Notes under the pieces: generated by a model | The model's input: the letters and a program-made list of their open reading frames with translations, nothing else | What the model was told of the DNA's origin: nothing | Database searches by the model: none | DNA from: Ovis canadensis | Lineage: Eukaryota; Chordata; Mammalia; Artiodactyla; Bovidae | DNA length: 64,000 nucleotides | Direction: 5' to 3' | Assembly (NCBI RefSeq): GCF_042477335.2 | Contig: NC_091247.1 | Coordinates: forward strand, 1,448,501 to 1,512,500 | In this document: positions 33,640 to 43,744 of the stretch, piece by piece | Position numbering within the stretch: the stretch's first letter is position 1 | How the letters are laid out: the number at the start of each line of letters is the position of its first letter | Position numbers and translations under genes: made by a program

Positions 33640-33882
33640 GTCTGTGTTATTTCCTGTCGCTGCTGTGAGCGATCATTGTAAGCACAGTGGCTTAAGCCGA
33701 CGCAGACCCGTTCTTTCAATGTCTGGAGGTCAGAAGCCAAGGCATGAGCAGGGCTGGCTCCTTGGGGAGGCTGTTTCTTTTCTTTTTCCAGCTTTTGCCA
33801 GGATTCACAGGTTCTGGGATTCACAGGTTTGGAAGATTAGGACACTGCCATCTTGGGGGCCATTATTCAGTTCACCAGCGTA
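33640..33882 (-). repeat. MLT1-type LTR, internally shortened (ERVL-MaLR fossil)
   Basis: 'gctgctgtgagcgatcattg', 'cacagtggcttaagccgacg', 'atgtctggaggtcagaagcc' match the antisense LTR 3' end. 'attcacaggtttggaagatt', 'aggacactgccatcttgggg' and 'ccattattcagttcacc' match its 5' end. The centre is missing. A short duplication of 'gattcacaggtt' is present. Confidence 0.68.
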
Positions 33883-34799
33883 TCTTCTGATTTTCCCATA
33901 ATAAATACACATTATCTTAAAACACACAAAAACATTTAATGCATGTTGTATTGCAGAACTGGGGATGCCCTAGCAGTGTTGGGCTTGTGTACTTATCTAC
34001 AGTTAAAAGTGCTTAGCAAGGCATCCAAAGTCCCTCTAGTCCAGCTCACTCTTCCACTTCAGCTCCAGGAGTGCTCATCCCCCATCTCTCCAGAACCTTC
34101 TCTGCCTTGCTCTCCTAACTTTTGCATCTCCTAATCCTTCAGCCCACCTCCGGGTCACGTCCCACCATGATCCTCCTCTCTCCGGCTGCCAGCACTCTTG
34201 CCTGGACCACCAGGAAGAGCTGTGCTCCCCCGCCCGACCCAGGGAATGCCAGGCGGAGCTCTGGAAGCTCCCAGGCCACTGCACGGCTGCTCCTGCCTGC
34301 ACCCTCCCCTGACGGCGCAAAGCCCCCACTCCTGCCCCTCTCCAGGGGCCCTGCCACCCACAGTCACCCTCCAGCCAGCCCCGTTTCCATGTCAGCCCGA
34401 CACGTCGTCTCCCGGACTCTGAACACTCTGGGAAACGACTGCTTTATCCCCTGTCATTGTCTCTCTCCCGGCCCACCCCTCCCATCTCCACCCTCCCGCC
34501 CCCCACCTTTCCCATCCCATCGCCCAAAGCATCCTGTTCGTTCGCCACAGTCTCTCCCACTTGGCACAAAGGGGGGATGCAGTGAACACACGCTGTACTT
34601 CAGAGTCAGTTAGGAGAAGAGGACTGAGATGCAAAGTGGTGAGTGTGCCTGGACAAGGCCTCTGGGAGACCCTCTGAGCCCAAGCTTAGGATGTCCACCT
34701 GCCTGGAGGAGCTCCGCTCTGGCCGCGTGGCCCCAGCCCCGCGGAGAAGACGCCTGGGCAATCTCCCTCGCCCCACTGCTCATCTGTTCCCCAAAGCTG
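33883..34799. other. Unique DNA, pyrimidine-rich
   Basis: 34040-34560 is rich in C and T on the plus strand with many CTCC/CCTC runs. No repeat family or exon is recognised. Confidence 0.45.
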
Positions 34800-34945
34800 C
34801 TGAGGAAGGAACGGCCTTTGATTTGCTAGAAAATGATTGATTTGACTCAGTCTGAAGCAGCAGGAGTCATTTTAATTAGCAACGTCTAATGCTGTTAGAA
34901 ACGATTGCTGCAAATGTTAGCAGCTCCATTTGTTGTCTCTCGAAA
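34800..34945. promoter_or_regulatory. AT-rich islet with ATTA motifs (candidate conserved element)
   Basis: 'gaaaatgattgatttgactc', 'gtcattttaattagcaacgt' and 'gaaacgattgctgcaaatgt' are clustered in otherwise GC-rich DNA. TAATTAGC fits a homeodomain site. No repeat match. Confidence 0.28.
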
Positions 34946-35479
34946 GTCACTGCAGTGAAGACCCAGACGTGGCCCAGCCAGAGCGCTGGAGGGACCCTGC
35001 GGAGAGCCCGGCCCCTGGTGAGTCACGCAGACCCTGGCGGCCTCGAGGGATTGTCCTGGGGTACGGCCCGCCCCCGTCAGGCCTCCAGGGAAACACCACC
35101 TTGATGGCCGCCGGGGACACCAGGCTTGGTCAGTGACGGTCCACACCTGTGGGCGGCTCGTGTGCCTGGCACGGGGTCCTCTTGGGCTGGATTTCACTCA
35201 GCACGTGCAATACCCCGGGGACCCTGGCAGCGTCCCCTCCCACCTGTGAGCTGGGGACGGGCGAGGGTCCAGGGTCCACCCTGGTGAGTGGCCAGGGGGG
35301 GTGCCCACCCCTCCTCCAGGGCTGGTTCCAAAGCACTGAGGGGCTGGACATCGGCCACCTCTGGGCTGACAGAGTCCCTGTATTTTGTCCAAGCTCGGCC
35401 TTCTGCTCAGCTCTGACCGACACCCAGACAGGGCCTTGGCTGGGCCTGTGCTCGGGGCTGGTTGCATCCTTACTGTTGC
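34946..35479. other. Unique GC-rich DNA
   Basis: Nothing recognised. A 129-codon antisense frame has no domain. Confidence 0.4.
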
Positions 35480-35562
35480 CCTCACACCCCATGAGGGCAG
35501 GACCCCTATCCCTTGGCACAGTGTCCGGGGCTCAGGAGGCATCTGTAAAATGAATGAACAAG
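35480..35562 (+). repeat. L2 LINE 3' remnant
   Basis: 'gagggcaggacccctatccc', 'ggcacagtgtccggggctca' and 'aaaatgaatgaacaaga' mirror the L2 3' end (gagggcaggg ... gcacagtgcctggcacatag ... gttgaatgaatga). Short and old. Confidence 0.5.
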
Positions 35563-35584
35563 AAGATTAATTCACAGGGTGATG

Positions 35585-35864
35585 TTAAGGATTGAGTCTG
35601 CTAGCAACCAGGGTTCTTGGCCTTCCCCAATCAATAGAAATTGATCAGAGGCCAGACAAGAAATTCAGGCAAGGCTTTATGCGGCCCCTGCTGCAGCAGA
35701 GAGAGGCGAGAACAAACAGCTGCCCTCGCTTGCTCGCTGAGGGGGTTGAGCTGGCTCCTTACACGGGTGAGCAGGGCTGTGTCCAGGCTTTGGCCCAGAG
35801 GGGTGGTTGGGAGGCCTGCCCACCCCTTCGGGGGTGTTGAGTGCAGGGGCCACGCGCAGCACAC
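35585..35864 (-). repeat. Probable LTR-like repeat, reverse orientation (unclassified fossil)
   Basis: 'caaccagggttcttggcctt', 'ccaatcaatagaaattgatc', 'aattcaggcaaggctttatg' have the composition of an antisense ruminant retroviral LTR. Family not named, ends not fixed; it may extend into the CpG-rich segment to its right. Confidence 0.33.
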
Positions 35865-36330
35865 CCTGCTTCTTTGGCCGCTGGTCGTCCGGAAGTGGCC
35901 GTGGGCTTCTGGGCTTTCGCAGCCTGTCCGTGCGTCGTGCACGCTGCGCACGAGCGTGCAGCTGCTGCGTCAGTCCCTTACCGTCTCGTTTTGCTTCTGG
36001 AGGAGACGTGTGTCCACGTGCAAGCACTGCAGCAAAGGGCCCCAGGTCCCAGCTGCCAGAGCCCGGCCTCCCCTCGATGCCTGACGGCTGCTCAGCGAGC
36101 GCTGCTGCGGGAGGAAGCGGGGAGGGCGGGCTGTTCCGTCCAGACGCCGCGCCACTCTCTCCAGTCCGCTCAGCCCCACCGAGGGCACTGGTGCTGCAAG
36201 CCTCAGGCCACGCCTGGCTCCCAGGGGCAGCCACGGCACCACGCGGCGACAAGCGGCCTTTCCTCCGAAGCCGCACTCCAAGCCCTGACAGGAGGTCTTT
36301 ACGGGCCGGGCTCTGGAGCGGATCACACCT
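35865..36330. promoter_or_regulatory. CpG-rich segment with ETS site
   Basis: Dense CpGs: I count about 22 in the 225 bp from 36060, a rough observed/expected near 0.75. A perfect ETS-type 'ccggaagtgg' lies at about 35890. No TATA box or splice-supported exon is seen. It could be a small CpG island, or the CpG-rich part of an undermethylated or young LTR. Confidence 0.35.
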
Positions 36331-36579
36331 TCCCCTGCAGTCTCTCAATCCCCTCCACCCTTCATGGTCCATGGTGAAGAACGCCACCCCTGCATGAGTC
36401 TGCCCGGATGAGAGGGTGCCCTGAGGCTGAAACGCCTCCTTCCCAGGGCAGGCCCGCAGCCCAGACTCCCAGACGCGCCACCCTCAACCACCTGCCCTTG
36501 GGTGAGCTGGGCTGCGTCCAGCCCTCTTGCTGCCCCCGAGCCAGGGAGGGTCTGGGCTGTGGGGGGAGCACTGAGCAGA
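36331..36579. other. Unique GC-rich DNA
   Basis: Nothing recognised. Confidence 0.35.
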
Positions 36580-36728
36580 GCTCGATCCCTGGGTCGGGAA
36601 GATCCCCTGGAGGAGGGCATGGCATCCCATGCCAGTAGTCTTGCCTTGAGCATCCCATGGACAGAGGAGCCTGGCGGGCTACAGTCTATGGGGTCACAAA
36701 AGAGCTGGACACGACTGAGCGACTGAGC
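36580..36728 (+). repeat. Bov-tA SINE lacking most of its head
   Basis: Starts in the middle of the tRNA-related region ('ctcgatccctgggtcgggaa') and continues to 'tggacacgactgagcgactg'. 5' truncated. Confidence 0.93.
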
Positions 36729-36834
36729 GCGCACACACGTGCTCCCTGATACAGGCTGGAGATTCAGGTTCTTCTCCAACAAGCCAGGGAGGCGATCAAG
36801 GGAAACAGGAGCTGAATCTAAGGTGGGGATGGGA

Positions 36835-36869
36835 CCCCCCCGCCCCCGCCCCCGCCCCCGCCCCCGCCC
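36835..36869. repeat. (CCCCCG)5 hexanucleotide repeat
   Basis: A C-run, then five CCCCCG units and a closing CCC. The C-strand can form an i-motif and the opposite strand a G-quadruplex. Uninterrupted, so likely polymorphic. Confidence 0.95.
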
Positions 36870-37079
36870 AGTGTGTGTCTGCCAGGACTAGGGGCATCTG
36901 CTGTGCTTTGCTGGAAAATGGATGACGCTTCCTTCCAAGCTGATCACAGCCTGCGATCAGGCCTAGGCAACTCAGCTTTCCAAGAATCCGCCAGGCAAAT
37001 CCTTCCCAGGCACCGACTGCAGTTTTCAAAGCTCTCTCATATCTGTTCTCTCATAAAAGAAAAGAAAAGAAAAGCCACT
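36870..37079. other. Unique DNA with (AAAAG)4
   Basis: A short AAAGAAAAG run at 37056-37075 precedes the MIR. Nothing else recognised. Confidence 0.4.
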
Positions 37080-37226
37080 GCTTGTTGAGCGCTTGGTGTG
37101 TGCGTGCCAACTGCCGAGCAGCGGGAGTTAGAGCCGGTCTCGTCCGGCTGTGCCGTGGGTGAGGCCTTGTCATGGCGATGGTGCCCATGAGGAGACTGAG
37201 GTGCAGAGAGGTGAACCCACCTGCCC
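37080..37226 (-). repeat. MIR SINE remnant
   Basis: 'gttgagcgcttggtgtgtgc' (MIR tail), then 'catgaggagactgaggtgca' and 'gagaggtgaacccacctgcc' (core) in antisense order. Cut on the right by the Bov-tA insertion. Confidence 0.7.
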
Positions 37227-37227
37227 A

Positions 37228-37436
37228 GGGCTCCCCCGGTGGCCAGATGGTAAAGAATCTGCCTGCCAATGCAGGAGACCTGGGTTAGATCCCTGGGTCG
37301 GGGAAGATTAAGATCCCTTGGAGAAGCGGCATGGCAACCCACTCCAGTATTCCTGCCTGGAGAACCCCATGGACAGAGGAGCCCAGTGGGCTGCAGCCCA
37401 CGGGGTTGCAAAGAGTCGGACCCAAGCCGAGCAACT
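37228..37436 (+). repeat. Bov-tA SINE
   Basis: Head 'ctcccccggtggccagatgg', B-box region 'gggttagatccctgggtcgg', body 'gcatggcaacccactccagt', end 'gagtcggacccaagccgagc'. A short 'gattaa' insertion lies between 'gaa' and 'gatccc'. Inserted at the edge of the MIR. Confidence 0.95.
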
Positions 37437-38161
37437 GGCGCGACAGCATGGGGTCAGACAACAAAGAGGCCGAGAACTCGCTGCTCCCAAACCACACCCT
37501 CTGGCCTCTGTCCAAGGCTCCTGACCGCCTGCCCAACCGATGACCCAGAGCTCAGCTTTCCAGCAAGAAGAATCACGTTGCTGTGCAGAGGTAAGGACAG
37601 CTGGGCGTTGGCGATGTGGGCAGCAGGCACTCTTTACCTTCTGGGATTTCTGAAGATGTTCACGCAGAAAAGTGAAAAGTGAGTGATGAGCTCTAAAGGT
37701 GCCCAGGCCAGGCCTGGAGCTGAGGACCATGTCCCCCAGGCCTAGGGTCTCAGTGTCCAGAGTCTTCAAAACTTTAGCAAAAACAGCAAAGGGAAAGTTA
37801 AAGCCAATCTTTGCTGCAAAGGGAATTTAATCTGTACCTTTTCTCATCTTCTCCTCGACTTTAGGGCTCAGACGGTGGGGGTGAGGGGTGGGCGGCAGGC
37901 AGACAGGCAGGCATCCTGCCTGATTCACAAACAGACAGCTTGGTGGTCCGCACTCCTGGACGCCACTGTTTCATCCTTAGAGGCACCAGGGTGGGCGGGG
38001 CACCCGGAAATGCTCACCAGTGCTCCAGAGACAGCCGGGTTGGGTACCAGGCAGAGCTGGGGGTCAGGACTTCACAGCAAGAGGCTCTGAGGACGCTGGG
38101 GTCTCAGGAGGCCCTGGCCCTTTCCCAGCATGCCTGGCAAGGTAGTGGGGGGGCCTGCCGC
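37437..38161. other. Unique DNA
   Basis: No repeat or exon recognised. 'ggcaggcagacaggcaggca' at 37891-37910 is a small GGCA-type repeat. Confidence 0.42.
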
Positions 38162-38276
38162 CCAAAGAGTGCACCCTTGGGCAGGTGACAGCTCCTCTGT
38201 GTCCCAGCTGTCTCATCAGTGAAACCAGGGCGTCCTGAGGGTGAGATCACATAAAAGATGGTCTGACGCACAGTAA
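38162..38276 (+). repeat. MIR SINE remnant
   Basis: 'cttgggcaggtgacagctcc', 'ctgtctcatcagtgaaacca', 'ggtgagatcacataaaagat' follow the MIR core in plus orientation. Its right side is replaced by a Bov-tA, so the SINE inserted into MIR. Confidence 0.62.
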
Positions 38277-38277
38277 A

Positions 38278-38472
38278 GTGAGTCACTCAGTCCTGTTGAC
38301 TCTTTTCAACCCCCTGGCCTGTAGCCTACCAGGCCTCTCTGTCCATGGGATTCTCCAAAAAAGAATACTGGAGTGGGCAGCCACGCCCTTCTCCAGGGGA
38401 TCTTCCCAACCCAGGGACTGAAGCTGGGTCTCCTGCACTGCAGGCAGGCTCTTTACCATCTGAGCCACCTAA
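38278..38472 (-). repeat. Bov-tA SINE
   Basis: Antisense order: 'gagtcactcagtcctgttga', 'tgtccatgggattctccaaa', 'gatcttcccaacccaggga', 'tttaccatctgagccacct'. Head and body are both present, so near full length. Confidence 0.95.
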
Positions 38473-39540
38473 CACTTGGTGAAAGCAGTCACTCCGAGCG
38501 TGAGCCGGCTGTGTGAGCCGGGAGCAGGGCAGAGGCAGGGGAGTCTGTGCACCACTTTCGTCGAAGTCTCTAGAGACGCTCACGTGGCTGACGCCCACAT
38601 ACAGAGCGACAAGCCCACCCCTGAGGAGACCCTCCCCAAGGTCTCTGGGGAGGCCCGCGTGGGGAGGCAGCGGGGCCCCGTGGGTGGACCTCACTCCTCC
38701 CCCCTAGCCAGGTTCTCCCAGTGCACAGAGCCCTGGGGCCCCTGGTGAGGCTGAGGAAACGGGGCTGCTCCCTCTTCCCAGGAGCCTGGAGTCTCACCTG
38801 GAGATCTCGTGGCAGTTCAAGGCTTGTCCAAGGCAATGGCAGGCCCGGAGAGCGATGCCCACACCCCAGGCCCTGCAAGAGGCACAGATAGAGGCTGAGG
38901 CGGGGAAGTGGAGCTGGGAGTCTAGTGGGGCACACCGCCGGCACGCAGCTGCTCCCCTCGGATGCCCACAGTCCCGGCCCCGAGGCGGACGCTGCCCTCT
39001 CCCCGCTGGGGGAAGCAGGGACCACCTCGCCCCCCTCGTCCCTGAGGCCAGGCTCTGCAGAGGGCGATCTGGGACCTGTGTGTGTCCCTGGAGCCTGAAG
39101 CCCAGCAGGTGCAGCGTGCACGCACCGATTAGTCAATTCCAAATCCCCGGCTGCCAGGCCGCAGGGGGTAGGTACATTTTTAGAAATCAGAACGTTGATA
39201 AAAATAGGTAGTTGGTGGGTCCTGATGGCAGAGGACGTTCCAGGCTCTCCAGCAGGTGCTTTGGGCAGAGGGCGGTCCCTCCTAACTGTGCTCTCGCGTG
39301 AAGTGCAAAGGGACAAAGCAGTCACGTCCCCGGGGAGAAAGTCTTTTTCCGAGGACCCCCTTCCCCAGCCTCAACACTCCGACATTCCAGAGCAGAGCCA
39401 CCCGTCAGAGGCCCCTCACGCCCAGCAGAACCGGCAACTGCTGAGCGATGCACGCGCACCCTGGGCTCCCTTTCCGCGTGGCTGCCCCAGGTGAAGAACG
39501 CAGACTGCGAAGCTGAACCGGTCGGTCCACTGTGCACCAG
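38473..39540. other. Unique GC-rich DNA
   Basis: The 251-codon minus frame (38570-39325) has low-complexity Pro/Ala/Gly/Arg composition and no domain. AT-rich 'catttttagaaatcagaacg' at 39175-39194 is a small islet. No gene called. Confidence 0.45.
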
Positions 39541-39683
39541 GCCCCGTTCACCGTGACACGAGCCCCGCCCACCGTGGCCCGGGGCCCACCCACCGGGGCC
39601 CTGCCCCACCCACTTTGCCTTGGCCCCGCCCACCGTGCCCGAGCCCCGCCCACCATGCTCTGGCCCCGCCCGCCGTGGCCCTG
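39541..39683. repeat. Minisatellite of seven 20-21-bp GC-box units
   Basis: Units start at 39541, 39562, 39583, 39603, 39623, 39643 and 39663. Consensus is close to 'gccccgcccaccgtggccc'. Four or more units contain CCCCGCCC, the Sp/KLF GC-box, so the array is a chain of potential Sp1-type sites. Confidence 0.93.
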
Positions 39684-39901
39684 GGTCCATCAGCCTTCCC
39701 GTTTGCCCCTAGAGGTGGGCGCTGGCGCTCGCCTCTAGGCCACTGGTTCTGCAGTTCCAGTTAACAGGGGCCTTGGCTTTCTCCCAGACACCCGTGAGTG
39801 AGTCGCCTTGAAGAGCAAGAGCCTTCGTTTTCGGCCCTCAGGCAGGTGTTAGGAAGTCGGGGCACGAGGGTCAAGAAAAACATGTCCCGAGGCTCTCTGC
39901 C
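39684..39901. other. Unique spacer
   Basis: Lies between the GC-box array and the G-rich tract. Nothing recognised. Confidence 0.35.
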
Positions 39902-39985
39902 GGGGAGGGGGGACGGGGGAGGGGGAGAGGGGATGCGAGGAGGGGGCGGGGCAGGGGCGGGGGCTGGGGGAGGAGCGGAGGCCGC
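39902..39985 (+). repeat. Polypurine G-rich tract
   Basis: About 84 bp almost wholly G and A with more than eight runs of four to six Gs separated by one to three bases. Strong G-quadruplex potential on the plus strand and possible triplex formation. Confidence 0.88.
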
Positions 39986-40084
39986 CCCTGCTCTGCCTGG
40001 CCGTCTCATCTCCTCGCCTAGCTCAAGGGCGAGAAGCCTTCCTGACATTCAAGGCTGTTTCTGTGCTGAAAGCAGAAACACGCT

Positions 40085-40145
40085 GCTGGGGCTTAATAAG
40101 CCTACTTAATTAAGCCGTAAGTCTTAAAATTAAGTTACAGTGAGA
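40085..40145. promoter_or_regulatory. TTAATTAA-rich palindromic cluster (candidate homeodomain element)
   Basis: 'ggcttaataagcc' (near palindrome), the perfect palindrome 'cttaattaag' at 40105-40114, and 'cttaaaattaag' follow within 50 bp. Three inverted AT-rich half-site pairs in GC-rich DNA suggest a dimeric homeodomain or POU-type binding region. Inference from motif only. Confidence 0.32.
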
Positions 40146-40562
40146 TCCATACATCCCTTTGAAGAAGTGTAAGTGAGGGCGGCAGCCGAGTCCCTGGGCT
40201 GGCAGGTGGGAGCCGCCCTCCACCTCCCCTGGCTCCTCTGAGTGGCCCTCGTGGTGCTGATAGCCCGGGGCGCTGCGCCAGCCTGGGGGCCTCACCCGGA
40301 AGAGCTCTGCCGCCCGCAGTGGGAGGACACTGGCCACGCCCCAGGGCTGCCCCGCGGCTTTGCGGGGCGGGTGCTCTTACCGGCCCAGCACGGCAGAAAC
40401 TCAGGGCCGCAGAGTAAGGCTGCACGGTTGAGCCGCAGGTCCGTAGGCAACGCCTTCGTCTGCTCCCCACAGTTGTGCCGAGACCACTCCGCTTCTCTAG
40501 CCTGGAGCCTGCTCTGACTTCCACGACCAGGTCTGTTTTGCTAGATCAAAACCCTGCTGGAG
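40146..40562. other. Unique GC-rich DNA
   Basis: Nothing recognised. Confidence 0.4.
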
Positions 40563-40762
40563 GGGCTTCCCTGGGGGTCCAGTGGTTAACGCTCCGCCTT
40601 CAATGCAGGGAGAGTGGGTTCAGTCCCTGATCGAGAAGCTACGATCTCATCCGCTTCCCGCCAAGAAATCCAGAACGTAAGCAACAGAAGCAGCTACTGT
40701 GATGTGTCCAATAGAGACTTTAAAACGGTCCACATTAAAAAAAAATCTTAAAAAACATTACT
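40563..40762 (+). repeat. CHR-type tRNA-Glu SINE with A-rich tail
   Basis: 'cttccctgggggtccagtgg', 'ttaacgctccgccttcaatg', 'cagtccctgatcgagaagct' fit the cetartiodactyl CHR SINE head. The body is less conserved, and an A9 tail with 'tcttaaaaaac' closes it at about 40737-40758. Older than Bov-tA because CHR predates the ruminant split. Confidence 0.82.
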
Positions 40763-41639
40763 GGAAATGATGAGTAATTGCTCGTTCCCTAACTCTGTTC
40801 CCAGCTCCGAAAGTGCCTAGCCCGCTGGTGACCGCTGCAAGGGCCAGGGGCACCACCGTGCCGGCTGGAACTGTGGGCAGAGGGCAGAGAGGCCGAGCCC
40901 CAGCCCCCGGCAGAACGGCACCAAGCTCCAGGGAGGAGCTGGCCCCACTGCTCCCCAGGTTCTGAGCAGGTGGTCAGGGCACCTGAGTGGGTCCCCAGGG
41001 ATCTGCAGCAGAGGCTGGAAAAGCCAGCTGCCCGGGCTCCTGGAGGCCAGGGTCCTGGGGGTGCAGCCCCTCCTGCCGGGGAGATGAGGGGCCACCAGTT
41101 CCGGGGAAGTCGGGGTCAGATGTAGACCCTCTCAGGGGCATAAGGGCTCAGCCCCATCTCAGCCAGCCCATGACTCTTTAGCTGAAACCAGAGCCTGGAG
41201 CCAAATCACAGAAAACCTAAATTTCTAGGTTGAAAAGCTGTGTCTTGACGCTGTGTGCAGTCAGCCCAGACACCGTGAGGCCCGCAGGGAGCACCATCCT
41301 CGGTCGACACTGACAGCATTCTCGGCTTTTGGCGGGAAAAGGGTGGAGAGAGCTGAGGGCGGCTCCCGCAACAGCTGATGGGCGCTTGCGGTCGAGGGCC
41401 AGATCAGTACTGGCCAGGCTGCGCGGGCCTCCCAGACAGCGAGGGAGGAAGAGACAAGTGGGCCTCAGGCTCTCTCCTTGCAGCCCCGCTGTGCACCTGT
41501 CGCCCCGCCTCTGCTCTCCAGCGGCCTTTCTAGTGTGGGGCTCATTGCACGACGGGACAGCCCTTCTCTCCTGGTGAGAGAACTGGGACCCTCCAGAGAC
41601 TCCCCCTGTTCCCAGCCGGGGGGCTCTCTGCCCAGGACC
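40763..41639. other. Unique GC-rich DNA
   Basis: No repeat or exon recognised. Confidence 0.45.
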
Positions 41640-41860
41640 ATCTTGTTCTTCCTCTGATAACGTGAAACGATAGCCTCACTCGATCATTCCTTTCCTAACA
41701 TTTTGCAATTGCTGTGCCAGCAAGGGGCTGTGTTCACTGAAGCTCTTCAGGCATAATTTGATTAAGATGTTGAAACACCATCGCAGAAGCACAGCTCCGG
41801 AATAATCCATATGGACAGCTGGTAGAAACACGAGCTGGGGCCCCTCACACCCAGGAAGCT
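41640..41860. promoter_or_regulatory. AT-rich repeat-free islet (candidate conserved element)
   Basis: 'aacattttgcaattgctgtg' and 'ggcataatttgattaagatg' lie in low-CpG DNA flanked by GC-rich sequence. No repeat match. TTGCAAT and TGATTAAG resemble C/EBP- and homeodomain-type sites. Speculative. Confidence 0.22.
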
Positions 41861-42779
41861 AGAAGCAAAGCGGAAGGACACTGCCTTCTTCCCACCGCAC
41901 GGTCAACTCCTTGCACGCTGACCTCACGTGCAAAGGCACTGCGGTTAGCTGTGCTTGCCACTGAGGATGATGACCCCTGAAGGCCTATAACAAAAACGTG
42001 TCCAACCCTCCTGTTTCACAGCCGGGGTCTCTGTATTACTCATAAGAAAGGTAAGTGAGAGCAGACAGCTACTGGTTGAGTTCCGGCTGTGCATAAATTC
42101 TCTGTCCTGGATTACTCACGGTCTGATTATGGAGATAACGCATGTGCCCGTTAAACAACAACAGAGACAGCACAGATGAAGGGGAATTAACTGGCAAACA
42201 GTGTGGTTCTCTTTAGGGAGCAGAGAAATGTGGAGAAGGAGATACGTGAGCGGGTGGAGGCGTGTGTGACAGGACTTCCTCGGGAGGGGGGGTTTCATAC
42301 CGGACTTCGAATCAGCCAGTTTTACTTGCCCAAGGTTCTGGGGGTCAGCAGTCTGGACTGGCCTCATCTGGGTGACTCCTGAGCTGCAGACAGCTGGCAG
42401 CTGGTGGTCCTGCACGGTCCCAGATGGCCTCGCCCGCACGCTGGCTGGTTGGGACTAACCGTCGGCTGGGCCTCCCTCCCCTCTGAGCCTGGGCTCCTTT
42501 ATGTGTCGTCTCAGGGCAGTGAGTTGAGGGTGAGACCCCGCCCCCATCCCGGTTCCCGTAGCCTTGTCCACCGCTGCCTGTTGGTCTCCGCAGGCCTAGA
42601 GGTCAGCCCTGGTGCAAAGGGCAGGAAAACAGCTCCGCAAAGAGCTGCGGAGTCATGCTAGAAAGGGGCCTGTGCTCAGGGATGGCAGGAATTGTGTCCT
42701 GCTGTGAAACAATTGAACATCCTTGGGAAAACCTCCGTGTTACAAACCACTAGCCTCAGGTGGGACCTTTTTGTGTCTC
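41861..42779. other. Unique DNA
   Basis: No repeat family recognised. A 107-codon minus frame at 42116-42439 has no domain. Confidence 0.42.
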
Positions 42780-42975
42780 TGGGCTTCCCAGGAGGCTCAT
42801 GGTAAAGAAGCCTTCGCCAGTGCAAGAGATGCAGGAGCATGGGTTCGACCCCTGGGTCGGGAAGATCCTCTGAAGGAGTAAATGGCAACCCACTCCAGTA
42901 ATCTTGTCTGGGAAATCCCATGAACAGAGGAGCCTGGCAGGCTACAGTCCGTGGGGTTACAGAGTCGAATGCAAC
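42780..42975 (+). repeat. Bov-tA SINE
   Basis: 'gggcttcccaggaggctcat' head, 'gggttcgacccctgggtcgg' B-box region, 'aatggcaacccactccagta' body. 'agagatgcaggagcatg' is a small head variant. Near full length. Confidence 0.95.
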
Positions 42976-43294
42976 AGTGTGAATGTCTATAGGAAGATGT
43001 ATGACACCCTTTCCACGCTGTAAAGAGCCACAGGCTAGCAGGCCTTAGTAAAATCGCCGGTTAACACATGATGGTCCTGGGAGAGTTTGAGTGGGAAGCA
43101 GATGGCATCCAGATCACATCGAGGGTGTCAGTAGTCGGTGCCAAAGGGCACGAGCAATCTGAGCCCGTGAAGAGCTGTCTGATGTCTGATTCAGAGTGGA
43201 AGGACCTCCATGCCTACCTGTCTCCAGCATATTTGTGGAGTGTATGAACAAGACGAGGGAATAAAGTAAGGTCTGGTTGGCACTCACACAGATA
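42976..43294. other. Unique DNA
   Basis: Nothing recognised. Confidence 0.35.
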
Positions 43295-43378
43295 CCGCTG
43301 CCGCTTATGGAGCATTTTATGTACGTGACTTTCTTGACCCATCACAACGTCTTTCAATGCCATTATTACTATCTTCTT
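43295..43378 (-). repeat. MIR/MIRb remnant
   Basis: 'gcattttatgtacgtgactt', 'cttgacccatcacaacgtct' and 'gccattattactatc' parallel antisense MIRb (cactttacgtgtattaac ... atcctcacaacaacc ... actattattatc). Short. Confidence 0.5.
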
Positions 43379-43744
43379 GTCATACACCCGTCAAGGGCTC
43401 CTTCTCCAACCTGTGATGTTCCAACAGCTAACCCTTTCTTGTACACTCCTCATCCCCTGAGGAGAGAGCTTTCAAGGGTCTAAACCTGAGCAGATCTGGG
43501 TGAACACATTTAAAGCTTGGAGCAAAATCACATGCAGCAGGGATGCCCGGCCTTATTACTCCCCCATTCCATCTTGTCCTCGCTCAACCCCAGGACGAAC
43601 AGCCAGAGGCCCTTCTGTTCCCAATCAAGGCAGACTCCAGGGACTTCAGGATCCAGGGGTGGACACAGAGATGCACCAGCTAGGCCCCCTCCAAGAGGAC
43701 CTGGTGGCCGGCTTTGGGGAGAGGTCAGCACGTAATCTCCAGCT
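43379..43744. other. Unique DNA
   Basis: Nothing recognised. Confidence 0.35.
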
